Shown here piece by piece: positions 9,793 to 18,959 of a stretch of 20,449 nt of DNA. The notes under the pieces were generated by a model. It was not told the origin of the DNA, searched no databases, and worked only from the letters and a program-made list of their open reading frames with translations. How positions within the stretch are numbered: the stretch's first letter is position 1; every line of letters starts with the position of its first letter. The translations under genes and the position numbers were made by a program. Origin of the DNA: Asterionellopsis glacialis (lineage: Eukaryota > Bacillariophyta > Plagiogrammaphyceae > Rhaphoneidales > Asterionellopsidaceae); contig WKLE02001713.1 in the NCBI GenBank assembly GCA_014885115.2, positions 33,059-53,507 on the forward strand. The letters are read 5' to 3'.

Positions 9793-10578
9793 ACTTAAAT
9801 GTATAAAATAAGAAGATATAAAAACCCTTTTTATACCATTGCTATTTTTTAAAGTCACAAAAAGGAAATCAAAAGAATGGGAAATGTTTCTCTCCAGAGT
9901 CTGTCTTGACATGCATAGTAGGACCTACATGGAAAAGATGTCCTTTAAGAGTTGTCGACAACTAGAAGTAGAAAACGAATGAGGATATCGGGAAAAATAG
10001 CAAGAACACTAAAGAATAAAGTGGACAAGACCATTCCTAGCGGTGGGGGGTCTATTTTGGGGTTTGCATTTATTGCCATGGTTTTGGTCAAAAGTCAGTT
10101 AGTCTGTTCCCGAGAAAAGAGAATCCACTACGATACTGGTATCATGATAAACTATAAAGTGATAAATAATGGGTGGAAATGTTTGTTTCGAGAAGTGCTC
10201 TGTAAGATACATCTTCTTCCAGAAGACATGTATTGACAATACAGTTGGAATTTATGCTTCACATCCATCGAGTAGCAAGACATTATTGAAAGACAAAAGA
10301 AAATAACGTCCTAAATATTCATGGTTTTGATTTTCTTCTAAATATCCTTTTTATAACTCAGACCAAAGTGCAAGCCCAAGCACTGACGTACCGATTTTCT
10401 GTTATCTTTTGTTTTCTCTCTTTTTTTCTTTCTAATTTCCCAGGATGAGGATATTGTTCACTTTTTTGAATATAAACGAATAATCAAGTATCAGTTCATC
10501 TTTCTCCAACTCTGTCTAACAACGTTCCATTAAAATGGGTTACGTTTTGATTCAAAAGCGAATATGTTCTTTTTTTCT
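9793..10578. other. convergent 3' intergenic region
   Basis: Space between the stop of the primase-helicase and the stop of the HU-like gene on the other strand, so it should hold both 3' UTRs. A 94-codon frame at 9952-10236 has only a TTG start and no domain, and I do not call it. T-rich tracts at about 10413-10430 and 10569-10580 (A-rich on the minus strand) lie near the HU stop. Nothing else is seen. Confidence 0.55.
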
Positions 10579-11105
10579 TTACGCTTCACCATTTAGGGCA
10601 CGTCCAAGAGCTTTAGAGGTAGCAAAGCTCACACGATTCTTTTCTGGGACGGTGATGATTTCGCCAGTATTAGGATTACGAGAATTATAAGATTTTGATT
10701 TTCTTGGTTTAAAGGACCCAAAGTTTTTAATTCGTACTGTCTTGTCATTTGCTAAGTCCTATTGTCAAATATAAGAATTGTACAAAATAGAATAGGAGTG
10801 TCAGGCGAAAGATATCATGAGGACATTCAAACCTGCACACTGATTGGATACTGTACTCCAACACACGAAACGAAAGTTGCCATGCATACCTTGGAGATTT
10901 GTTCAAATCCTGTTTCAAGAATACTTTTAATAGTCCCTTTGGTAACTTTTTCGGTCTGTTCAAAAATAGAGTCAGTCAAGACATCTAATGTTGTTAAATT
11001 ACCCTCTTTGAGAGTGGCAAAGTAACATTTTGGTGCACTGCACCTGCTACTACGCAACAACGACAAACTTTTCCTGGAAATTGTTCTAACGCTACTTGAC
11101 ATCAT
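10579..11105 (-). CDS. HU/IHF-family DNA-binding protein with mitochondrial-type presequence (2 exons)
   Basis: Exon 1 is 11105-10890 and exon 2 is 10758-10579, giving 131 aa. The start is one of two adjacent ATGs (11103-11105 or 11100-11102). Residues 1 to about 35 are Ser/Arg-rich without acidic residues (MMSSSVRTISRKSLSLLRSS) and end near CYFATLKEG; this looks like a mitochondrial presequence, with no hydrophobic signal core for the diatom plastid route. The remainder is a complete HU domain: helices TLDVLTDSIFEQ and KGTIKSILETGFEQIS, then VRIKNFGSFKPR, the DNA-intercalating arm motif SRNPNTGE with its conserved Pro, and the closing VSFATSKALGRALNG. HU proteins bend and compact bacterial and organelle DNA. 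Plastid HU is well known in algae, so a mitochondrial one would be notable. Localisation is inferred. The gene is convergent with the primase-helicase and divergent from the plastid membrane protein gene. Confidence 0.88.
10759..10889 (-). other. 131-bp intron in the HU-like gene
   Basis: On the minus strand the donor is AAG|GTATGC after the codons EQISK, and the acceptor is GACAATAG| before GACTTAGCAAAT. Splicing is phase 0 and joins EQISK to DLANDKTVRIKNFGSF, which restores the conserved spacing between the HU helices and the FGxF strand. Confidence 0.9.
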
Positions 11106-11146
11106 CTTTTCTGGTTGTTTCAACTTTAATGGTGTATATCGAGATA

Positions 11147-11147
<1 letters not shown>

Positions 11148-11175
<28 letters not shown>
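11148..11175. repeat. (TAGA)7 microsatellite
   Basis: Seven perfect TAGA units followed by TATAT, in the presumed 5' leader or proximal promoter of the HU-like gene, 43 bp before its ATG. Likely polymorphic in length. Confidence 0.95.
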
Positions 11176-11177
<2 letters not shown>

Positions 11178-11358
11178 TATCTTGTGTCACTACTGTTAAC
11201 AATAAAGTTGTGTCAATGGACTCACCCAGCAGAGAACAAAACGAAAAGACAAGAAAAGATCGGTTGTTTCGTTCTTGCGATTTTTTGAATTTCCACGCTT
11301 GCGCGTCTGTGTCTTGTTTTTTCCACATTCAAATCTCGAGGATGATCCGGAAACCGTG

Positions 11359-11377
11359 TTGGCGGAAAAATTGGCGC
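11359..11377. promoter_or_regulatory. paired TTGGCGG/TTGGCGC, E2F-like elements
   Basis: TTGGCGG begins at 11359 and ATTGGCGC occupies 11370-11377; the latter matches the relaxed E2F consensus WTTSSCSS. The pair is about 265 bp upstream of the HU-like ATG and about 240 bp upstream of the plastid-protein ATG, so it could serve either or both. Motif-based inference only. Confidence 0.3.
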
Positions 11378-11613
11378 AAAGCCAAACTAAAGAACATACA
11401 ACTAATCCATTAAGCGGCAACAGGATAGACTGACTGACTGTCTGTGGGCATCGGTGAGAGGTGAGGAGGTCCTATTATACCTGCATGGGTAGTCTTATCG
11501 ATTGAGTCACACGAAAGAAGGATAGGTACGTGTTATTTTTGTTCATTCTTTTCCACAATGATACACCTCTCTCTTATTCTCTCGTGCGGAGGCATTTATA
11601 AGTGACAATTACC

Positions 11614-12447
11614 ATGATGATACGAAATGGTCTTCCTTTTCTATTTTATGTATTTCTAATCACGAGTGAGCATGTATCAGCATTTGTTGTTGTTCAGAAA
11701 AGTAGGACTACATCAATCTATCATCACCAATTATTAGAAAGTCATTATCGTCGTCAATACAACAAGAATTTCCCATCATTATGCAGTAGTAGCAACAACA
11801 ATAACGAAAACAAAGAAAACAATATCAATAACAAGGAACAAAATGGCGATGGCGGTATCGACAACCACAAAAAAAACAGTGATGATCATGTTAATATTAA
11901 TATTTCATCCCGATTTACAGCTCCACGTATTGATGATCCTGGCTTACCCATAGCAGATGCTATAACGGCGGGTTTTGCAGCACCATCAATATATGTTTTG
12001 TGGTTAGGTTTAACACATTCGCGTACACCATCATGGCTAATTGGTGCCAGTCCTATGCGTGGAAGTTTAGTTGCACCAACGTTGTCACATGGGGCGGGAT
12101 TAGCGTGCTGTTGGTTATTGGGAGCATTGGCAAGTCGATCGTATGAACGTCCAGCCTTTGATCTTTCGTCTTCGTCGGAGGGTGGAATTGGCGGTGGCTA
12201 TAAGGAAGTTTTAGCAAGAGTCTTGAAAGGTGGTGCATTTGCGACAGGACTCTTAATTTTTGCAACCCAACTAGATTTATTTTTAGAATTTGGTCGTAAG
12301 GTTGAATTTGGTGAATCTGAAGAAATTGATTTACGACTGTTGACTGCCACTGTTGAACTTATTAGTGACGTTGTATATGAAGCTTTAGCTATTATTTCAT
12401 GGCGATTATACCTGGCGAGTCAAAGTAGTAGTAGAATTGAAAGATAA
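11614..12447 (+). CDS. predicted plastid-targeted multi-span membrane protein, unknown function
   Basis: 277 aa from the first ATG at 11614 (a second ATG follows at once). The N-terminus is a signal peptide with hydrophobic core LPFLFYVFLIT, cut in HVSA|FVVV at A23/F24. The Phe at +1 is the hallmark of the diatom bipartite plastid targeting sequence (ASAFAP motif). The next roughly 80 residues are transit-peptide-like, rich in Ser, Asn and Lys with few hydrophobics. From about residue 110 there are four hydrophobic segments, near 112-132, 152-174, 205-225 and 242-267, with conserved-looking Gly/Pro-rich loops (APRIDDPGLPIADAITAG, THSRTPSWLIGASPMRG). It therefore probably sits in a plastid membrane, most likely the thylakoid or inner envelope. 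I recognise no family or catalytic motif. Confidence 0.72.
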   Translation: MMIRNGLPFLFYVFLITSEHVSAFVVVQKSRTTSIYHHQLLESHYRRQYNKNFPSLCSSSNNNNENKENNINNKEQNGDGGIDNHKKNSDDHVNINISSRFTAPRIDDPGLPIADAITAGFAAPSIYVLWLGLTHSRTPSWLIGASPMRGSLVAPTLSHGAGLACCWLLGALASRSYERPAFDLSSSSEGGIGGGYKEVLARVLKGGAFATGLLIFATQLDLFLEFGRKVEFGESEEIDLRLLTATVELISDVVYEALAIISWRLYLASQSSSRIER

Positions 12448-12936
12448 TATAACGTTGTTGTTTTAATTGTTGAAATACATACTCTCTCTGTTCTAACTAC
12501 TTACAGGAAATTTTCATTCGTCATAAGCACGAAGCTAAAGCTAAGTAATAGAATCGAAAGATGGTAGAACTTTTCATGAATTGTTCCAGTAGGGATTTTC
12601 ATTCTTACCAACTGCTCGTATACAATGGACGTCTTGAAAAGAAGTTTTCAAATTTTTGGTTCAAAGAGAAACTTGTGTTTCTTTGCATTTTCTCAAGGGA
12701 AAGAATAAATAAAAAGAAGGTTCGTGTACTCTGGTGAGGATCTGACATAATCGACAGATCTCTCTAGCGCGGTTGTCTATGATGGGGGTGGAACAGTGAC
12801 AAGGAAATCATGCCATAGATTGATTGATTAGTCCATGGTTTCGGCAAGGGTTTCGGGGTAAGATTTTTACCGAAGTACTATAGTACCTATTAATTACAGG
12901 TACGGTCTACCAGGTACACCTACCTAGCCCCTCTCT

Positions 12937-12950
12937 CTCTACTAGTAGAG
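12937..12950. repeat. 14-bp perfect palindrome CTCTACTAGTAGAG
   Basis: Perfectly self-complementary, preceded by a short CT run. No known role. Confidence 0.85.
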
Positions 12951-13558
12951 GCTAGTTTACTTGATCAATATAACCACACATGTAATTATTACGGAGTATC
13001 TAACACAGTAGAACTTCAGATTCATCCTAGCAGACTGTACGTATAATTCTACAGGCAAGCGTTTTCTGAAGATTTCGTTGAATTTTTGTCTTCGAAATTA
13101 CAACATTACTACCAAAATTTGATACCCGTAATTGTATAGTACGCAGTATTTTGAACAAAAAATTTACTTTTTAATTAGAAAAATACAGTAATTAATTCCG
13201 ACAGAGAGAAAACGCGATTTCATCCTTCTGCCGGTATCTGACGTTTCAGCCTGTCGTGTTCAAATGCTAAGGCTTTGAACAGTTCAACGATACCAGGTAC
13301 TCTCTAGAGTACATCATTTTTAAAGTGAATAAAAAATAGGACAGGTTTACTACTTTAACATTAAGTGTAAACCAAACATAAGACAGATATGCCAGAATAA
13401 GAATTTTCGTTGTAGCGTACCTGGTAGGTTGGACCTAAGATTTCTCTACGGGTCCCTGAAGTTACTATGACCCATAACACAATACTAACTGTTTTACCTA
13501 AAAATAGTCGGATTACGTTCCTTGGTACTGAATGAAGTGCCGCATGTTCATTGGGAAG

Positions 13559-13585
13559 GTACTGTACTTGTACCTTGTACAGTAC
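13559..13585. repeat. 9-bp inverted repeat GTACTGTAC / GTACAGTAC
   Basis: Arms 13559-13567 and 13577-13585 are perfectly complementary around a 9-base loop that itself contains GTAC. Could form a short hairpin; no known role. Confidence 0.85.
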
Positions 13586-14917
13586 TCCTAATACAGTAGC
13601 AGCAACGCAATATCACTCTTATCATACAAATGAGGTCCTGTGAAAAAAAATCTCACGATGTCAACTTGATGTTGATGATGTGACAAGGCATTTAAAACAG
13701 CTGAAACATTTTACCATACAGTACAATCACATTTCTTAATACAAATAATTACATACAAGACTCAGATAATGATAGTACGCTGGTAGAGCTTTCTACTAAG
13801 GTTCTCATTATTAGTGTAAAAGGCTCTTTTTAAGATACTCTAAAGAACATACCACCCTCATCCCTTGTTCATGGCAGGTGTCAGTTCTTGGAGAATATCA
13901 TCATTTCTAAAACAACTATTCTCTGTAGTGGATCAAACGCTACTCCTTAACTGATATTAATACCAATGTCCGCTTAAACAGTAGTTAAGCATTCCTGTTT
14001 AATCAACCCCCTGAGAAACGAATGTCATACACCATCACAACCGCCCTTCCGTGAAATTTGCTGAAATGATACCAGGCGAATAAAGTGCAGGAACAACTTA
14101 GAACGTTCGTTTCACCGGAATTACTTGGTTTGTTTGCTACTTGGGGCTAATGATTGGCTGATTCACGTCAGACGTCGTTATTTTTCTTCGCGGTCGATTT
14201 GTTATTGATATTAGAGAGATCCTTAGAAATAGATGGTACTAATTATTGTATATTCTATCGGAATCCATGCTGGGCTAACTTGAAAAGCTCTCTCGCAGGT
14301 GCAGAAAAAAACATACTGACCGGTCACTGGAAAACAGAAAATTTTCTACCATGTGGTATTCGTGACATTCAGATATTTACATATAGAGGCATATATCCGA
14401 GTCCGGGCAGTGTCTTCCCAATGTAAATTTAGCTCCTGTTTTAGAAAAAGCATTTTTGTTCGATATTTAGTATGATTCTTAATGCTGACTAATCACCTAG
14501 ATAAAATACATAGCTCAAAGTAGAGTTGTTTAAATAGCTTTCACTGAATAACCAGGTCTGCAATCGTGATTTTTTTCTACCACGTCTACCTATTTCCTAC
14601 GTTGTTGAAGTACCTGGTTCATGTATTAATAATAAGGGCTGGAGTCGTTACGATAATCTGAAAGTTGCTCTTCCTACTATGAATTCCTACTTGTGCATCT
14701 TAGGAGAAACCCAATCTGCTTTTTCCCAAAAGGAAAAAAAAAGAAAAACGAAACATACCGCACATACGTGGACGCACACATTATTAGGGATTATTTTTAC
14801 CTGAACTTGTCGATCCCGTTCATTTCTCCAGAACAGAAAAAAACGAGTAGACAAGAACGATCACAACAACAAAACTACCGTACTTCAAACACAAGTCATA
14901 ACAAGCATCGAACAACA

Positions 14918-16186
14918 ATGAATTCAAGATTTTCTCAGCCACCATATCCACCAGTTCCTCGACGTGGTGGAGCATCGCGATTCGGACAACCTGTTTCCGA
15001 AGGTGCTGATGCTTACCCTTCCTATGCAGCAGCAGCAGCAGCAAGAGCAGCAAGAGTCTCGGGATCTGCAAGAAAGGCTTCACGATACATGCCTCCTCTA
15101 CCACCAGATCAGTATTATGACTATTACGAACAATATGTTGCAGGTATGGGACCACCTCCACCAGCAACTCATAGCTCAACTCATGCATGGGGAACAGCTG
15201 GAGGATATGACCCGCAAGATAACGATATTTCGAATGCCGAATACCTCGAAGCAGGTATCCCTCCTGCAGCAGCTGCCGCGGCTGCTGAAGCTGCAGCTGC
15301 AGCCTACGAAGAAACTCTTCAGGCGGAACTCTCTCGTCCTGCTCGTCCCCCTGCTGGACGATATGGTCCAAGTCCACCAGCATGGCCAGGTGCAGGAGCC
15401 GGTGTAGGAAGGAAATTTCCTTCCATGCCAAGACAACCAGCAGGTGCACTTGCTGCAAGTGAAGTCACTAAGCCTCATCCTCCGGCATTTTTTCCTCAAA
15501 TGGGATACATGAATCCTATGTGGGATCCTAGTCAGAATGCTGCCATGGGCGGTGTGGCGGATGATGCTTGGAATGTTATGTTTGAGCATCTCTTACTTTA
15601 CAAAGCCAAGCACGGACATTGTTATGTACCTGTGACCTACAAGACTAATCCGCAACTTGGAAAGTGGGTTGAGACACAAAGAAAAGCAACTCTTCCGAGC
15701 GATAAACGTGCCAAGTTGGCATCTGTTGGATTTTACAATCCTCGTCCTAAGAAACCCAACAAGGGCACTGGTTCTCGTACAGGTGCTCTTTGGGAAAAGC
15801 ATTGGAATGACATGTTGGAACGCCTTGTCAAGTACAAGGAAAAGCATGGACATTGTCAAGTGCCCTTCCATTGCCAAGAAGATCCTCAATTGGGATATTG
15901 GGTGAAGAATCAGCGTTTCAAGAAACATAAACTTTCTCCTGAACGTATTGAAAAGTTGGAAAAAGTAGGTTTCCAATGGGATGTTGCTGCCAAGTCTCAA
16001 AATGAATTATGGAAAGAAATGTTTGAACGTCTCAAGAAGTTTGAAAAGGTTCATAATCATTGCTTTGTCCCTAGTAGGTATAAGGAAGATCCCAAGTTGG
16101 GTAATTGGGTTCATCGTCAAAGACATGTCTTTCATAAGTTGGCAAATGATCGGAAAAAAATGTTGAAAAGCATTGGCTTCATGTAA
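14918..16186 (+). CDS. helicase-associated (HA) domain repeat protein
   Basis: 422 aa from the first in-frame ATG (14918), which follows AACAACA. The first half is low complexity: an Ala run near residue 35, a Tyr-rich patch (DQYYDYYEQY), PPPP, then long Ala and Pro/Gly/Ala tracts. The second half has three HA repeats (Pfam Helicase-associated type), starting at Trp218 (WNVMFEHLLLYKAKHGHC), Trp296 (WNDMLERLVKYKEKHGHC) and about Trp365 (WKEMFERLKKFEKVHNHC). Each continues with VP, P.LG.WV..QR and ends in VGF or IGF. These three-helix repeats sit next to helicases in bacteria and plants but occur alone in large families in diatoms. DNA or nucleic-acid binding is the usual assumption, not proven. 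No helicase motor is present here. There is no organelle signal; a nuclear role is plausible. Confidence 0.88.
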   Translation: MNSRFSQPPYPPVPRRGGASRFGQPVSEGADAYPSYAAAAAARAARVSGSARKASRYMPPLPPDQYYDYYEQYVAGMGPPPPATHSSTHAWGTAGGYDPQDNDISNAEYLEAGIPPAAAAAAAEAAAAAYEETLQAELSRPARPPAGRYGPSPPAWPGAGAGVGRKFPSMPRQPAGALAASEVTKPHPPAFFPQMGYMNPMWDPSQNAAMGGVADDAWNVMFEHLLLYKAKHGHCYVPVTYKTNPQLGKWVETQRKATLPSDKRAKLASVGFYNPRPKKPNKGTGSRTGALWEKHWNDMLERLVKYKEKHGHCQVPFHCQEDPQLGYWVKNQRFKKHKLSPERIEKLEKVGFQWDVAAKSQNELWKEMFERLKKFEKVHNHCFVPSRYKEDPKLGNWVHRQRHVFHKLANDRKKMLKSIGFM

Positions 16187-17300
16187 ATACGTTTCATAAC
16201 TCTATATACATATTTGAATTTGCAATCTCTTCTATGGTTTACATATATCGATTATTATGTGCTAAAATAAGGATGTGTTAGTGGTTCAGAATCATTATTT
16301 GTTCTCTTCTCTCTCTTTCATGTCATGACCTGTCCGTATCGGTCACAGGGTGTTTTCTTTTTTTTTTCACAAACAATTTTTCTTGCTTTAGTCACGGTTA
16401 TGAAATTTTCACCTAAGTATTAAAAATATATCAGGCAATCATACGGTACTCCGGCGTTTGGACTAGAACTGTACCAAAAAATCATAAGAACGACATTCCT
16501 ACAAGTAAAATCCAGTATGATACAAGCCAAATAAGGGGATGTGGATTTTCTACTATATTTCTTATTACCAAGACAAAAATGCCACCAATTAAGAGAGTAA
16601 AACCATATACAAACTCATAATCAACAGCAAATTAGCTCATGTGTTCGCTATACTTACCGCCCATACAATAAATTCCAGGATCCTCTAGTCTTAATTTTAC
16701 AGAAATGTTCTCATCCAGCGTCATATTGTACTCGTAGTATTTTTGTAGGCTCTTTATAAAAGGTACCTGGTACTTCAAGTTCTCCTCCCATATAACATGT
16801 ATGGACAGTAGCAGTACCAGGTAGTATTATCAAACGTTGAATTCTGTTAAATGTCACAGTTTTGGCAATAGTGTTTGAGCGATTTTATCCCGGTTTCCCC
16901 AAAGGGGTATTCTCAAGATGATTTCTTTTTACTGTAGTTGAAGCATCATTCGGTCTTCGGGAAAAATATTATTTAGCAATACGTCGACTACCAGCAATGT
17001 ATTGGTGCTACAGTATGTCTTCTAACTCTATTGATTATATAGTACCCTACCTTTACTTATCGGTATTCTCCAATTACAGTACATGGTGCTAGTACCTGGT
17101 ACTGCCTGGGGTAGGACTACATCGCGTAACATTCAGTACACACCACAAAAGAATGTATTTGTTTGGTACCATAGTAAAACAATTCAGCATCCAGGTACCA
17201 GGTATGTTTTAAACCATACCAGTTATTATATTAATACCAGGTATCGATATGCCCCGCTTCCAACTACTTCTTTCATTGCAATACGTGTCTACCAGGTACC
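16187..17300. other. non-coding region dense in TACCAGGTA dyads
   Basis: Begins with the probable 3' UTR of the HA-domain gene (polypyrimidine tract near 16357-16370). From 16760 to 17300 it holds six exact copies of TACCAGGTA or its complement. No open frame here has recognisable content; an ATG frame at 17083-17304 simply reads through the repeats. Confidence 0.6.
16764..17298. repeat. cluster of six TACCAGGTA/TACCTGGTA dyad motifs
   Basis: Exact copies at 16764-16772 (-), 16815-16823 (+), 17093-17101 (-), 17196-17204 (+), 17235-17243 (+) and 17290-17298 (+). Most extend to GTACC-A-GGTAC, an inverted 5-mer with a one-base centre. Four more copies lie at 5725, 12908, 13291 (+) and 13418 (-). 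All ten are outside coding sequence. Confidence 0.85.
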
Positions 17301-18508
17301 GTAAAGCACAAGACATCCATTCAGACAAGTAGCAGGTAGGTACGAGCTCCGTCAACTGCAGACTCACTGTGCCCCGCCTCCCCTCTTAGCATTTCCCCAT
17401 AATGATTTTTTAACACGGGAAACTCCAGACAAAAATGAGGTCATCACCTTTTTTCAACTGTCAGAGTTATAGTATTCCATGGCAGGAAAATCAAGCTTAT
17501 CGACCAAAAGGCACCATTGCAATGGCCACAACCTAACAATCTGACTCAAAATAGATTGCTTATTGTCCTCCTGTATGGGATGGATACAATTGCGATTCAC
17601 CTGAGGACCAAAAGGTAACAGAAATGCAGATTTAACCCCATGAGAGAGCGTTGCTAGGATAGAACATCATTTCATGTATTGCCCCTACTGCAATCTACTC
17701 TAGGAGAGCAATGATAATCAACAATCCACCTATTGTGTGTAAACAGCCATACAAATTGTCCAACCTACTTCCAGCAAACTGTGTAAACATAATTTGTTGT
17801 CTTAGTAAGCAAGATGATTGAGCCAGAGGCAAACAGTAGAGTGATTCTTGTCATTATTAGATGACAACAGTTTTCTGATTCAAAAATGTGCTTGATCTTG
17901 ACAGAGCTCATATAGTAGGGATAGGATGGCTATGAGGACTAGGACATAGAATAAGGAGAAGGTTCCTAGTCTATCAATTTCTTGAGTCTCCAGATGTTGT
18001 CTACTACCCAGAGCTCCTGTCTACAGCCCACCAGCAGTCTAGTCCTGTGCACACAGATCTTTGGCCACAGAAGGTCCAAACACCCTAGAAGATTATCCCC
18101 AAGGGAAGCACAGGTATCAAACAAGAAGTTAGCCTGGAAATTATTTGGAAGTTTGGATATTTCTTGGATTATGTTTGGGTACAAAGACCCTCGTCCTTAG
18201 CCAAGATTGAAATTTGTAGAGCCTGGTATAACAAGCAAGCGGGTCTGTTACTTATAACCATAGGAGACCTTAGAGTAGAAGACAACCTAAGAAGAAGCTG
18301 GTTGTTCTGAGACTACCGCCAAACCATCAAAATAATAATAAGATTTCTATTGTACTGCTAAGCTTGCTGCTTGATGTGTGCTGTGTCCTTGGTGCTAAGA
18401 AAAGCATGTATTTCTCTGCATTTCTTATGTTGAAATGTGTGTTCATACTCTAGTCCTACTCTTGCTGCTAAAGGCAATAATCCCCCAAAGATGGTGTTTT
18501 AGCAAATA

Positions 18509-18757
18509 TCATCTAGAAGATCCAGTCTGTAATATGTTGTACCTTTTCATGTAGTATACATAATATACTAACACCAGCATACTAATTTTACAATTAAAGT
18601 ATAGCATGTACCCCCCAAAAAAATCATGAGCATACTTTTCTTGTATGCTGTGTTGATCAAGTACCCTTCTTTTTAAGTGCTTTCTCCAAATATGTGCCCC
18701 TATTGTTGTATTTTTTTTAGAAAAACCAATTTTCTCTCTACAAGCAACAAAATTCAA
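18509..18757 (-). pseudogene. possible decayed zinc-finger fragment
   Basis: An open minus-strand frame without a usable ATG reads FVACREKIGFSKKNT then AHIWRKHLKRR. The spacing CREK-(12)-H-(4)-H resembles a C-x2-C...H-x4-H finger found in some transposon-related proteins, but the first Cys position is Phe (TTT, one base from TGT). If real it is a degenerate element remnant; similarity is from memory of the pattern only. Confidence 0.2.
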
Positions 18758-18859
18758 GATAAAGCTTTAGATCTACTAGTAATCACATGATTCATTATTT
18801 TATCTGCTGTTCTGCTGTTCTTCTTTCTTCTTTAGTAGTATTTTTTCTCTAAATTCATG

Positions 18860-18884
18860 AGGGACCTTTTTTTCTTAGGTCCCT
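18860..18884. repeat. 8-bp inverted repeat (AGGGACCT / AGGTCCCT)
   Basis: Perfect 8-bp arms (18860-18867 and 18877-18884) around a T-rich 9-base loop. Could form a hairpin; no known role in this context. Confidence 0.8.
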
Positions 18885-18945
18885 TTTCATTTGAAAAATG
18901 TATCGCTTTGTGGTTGTGTATCATGCATTACATCTTTTTGTGTGT

Positions 18946-18959
18946 GGGGGGGGGGGGGG
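18946..18959. repeat. G14 homopolymer
   Basis: Fourteen consecutive G following TGTGTGT-like sequence in an otherwise AT-rich block. Length is likely uncertain in sequencing and polymorphic. Confidence 0.95.

Larger units (their letters stand above)
11106..11613. other. divergent intergenic region with tetranucleotide repeat and E2F-like motifs
   Basis: About 0.5 kb between the head-to-head HU-like and plastid-protein genes. It contains the TAGA microsatellite and the TTGGCGG/TTGGCGC pair described separately. Open frames on both strands over 11196-11420 have no ATG start at their upstream end and no recognisable sequence. Confidence 0.6.
12448..14917. other. long non-coding region with TACCAGGTA copies and palindromes
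   Basis: About 2.5 kb without a convincing gene. A 90-codon open frame at 14154-14426 lacks any ATG near its start. The region is rich in GTAC-containing words and carries three exact TACCAGGTA dyads (12908, 13291, 13418) plus near matches at about 14070, 14550 and 14610, a 14-bp palindrome CTCTACTAGTAGAG (12937-12950), and a 9-bp inverted repeat at 13559-13585. The last few hundred bases are probably the promoter and 5' UTR of the HA-domain gene. The frame of that gene stays open upstream to 14693 but has no ATG there. Confidence 0.6.

Noticed and set aside
9952..10236. 94-codon open frame after the primase-helicase
   Set aside because: Starts only at TTG, no domain, and lies in the expected 3' UTR interval between convergent genes.
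10900..10910. GTTCAAATCC resembling a tRNA B box
   Set aside because: It lies in exon 1 of the HU-like gene (codons around GFEQI) and no cloverleaf or A box surrounds it.
14154..14426. 90-codon open frame before the HA-domain gene
   Set aside because: No ATG until its last codon, no similarity recognised, low-complexity neighbourhood.
14820..15589. Long minus-strand and alternate plus-strand frames over the HA-domain gene
   Set aside because: They mirror the Ala/Gln-codon repeats of the real gene (GCAGCA read as CAGCAG or CTGCTG) and have no independent coding evidence.
18860..18890. Hairpin followed by T-rich sequence as a bacterial terminator
   Set aside because: The window is eukaryotic nuclear DNA with spliceosomal introns and no gene ends next to the hairpin.
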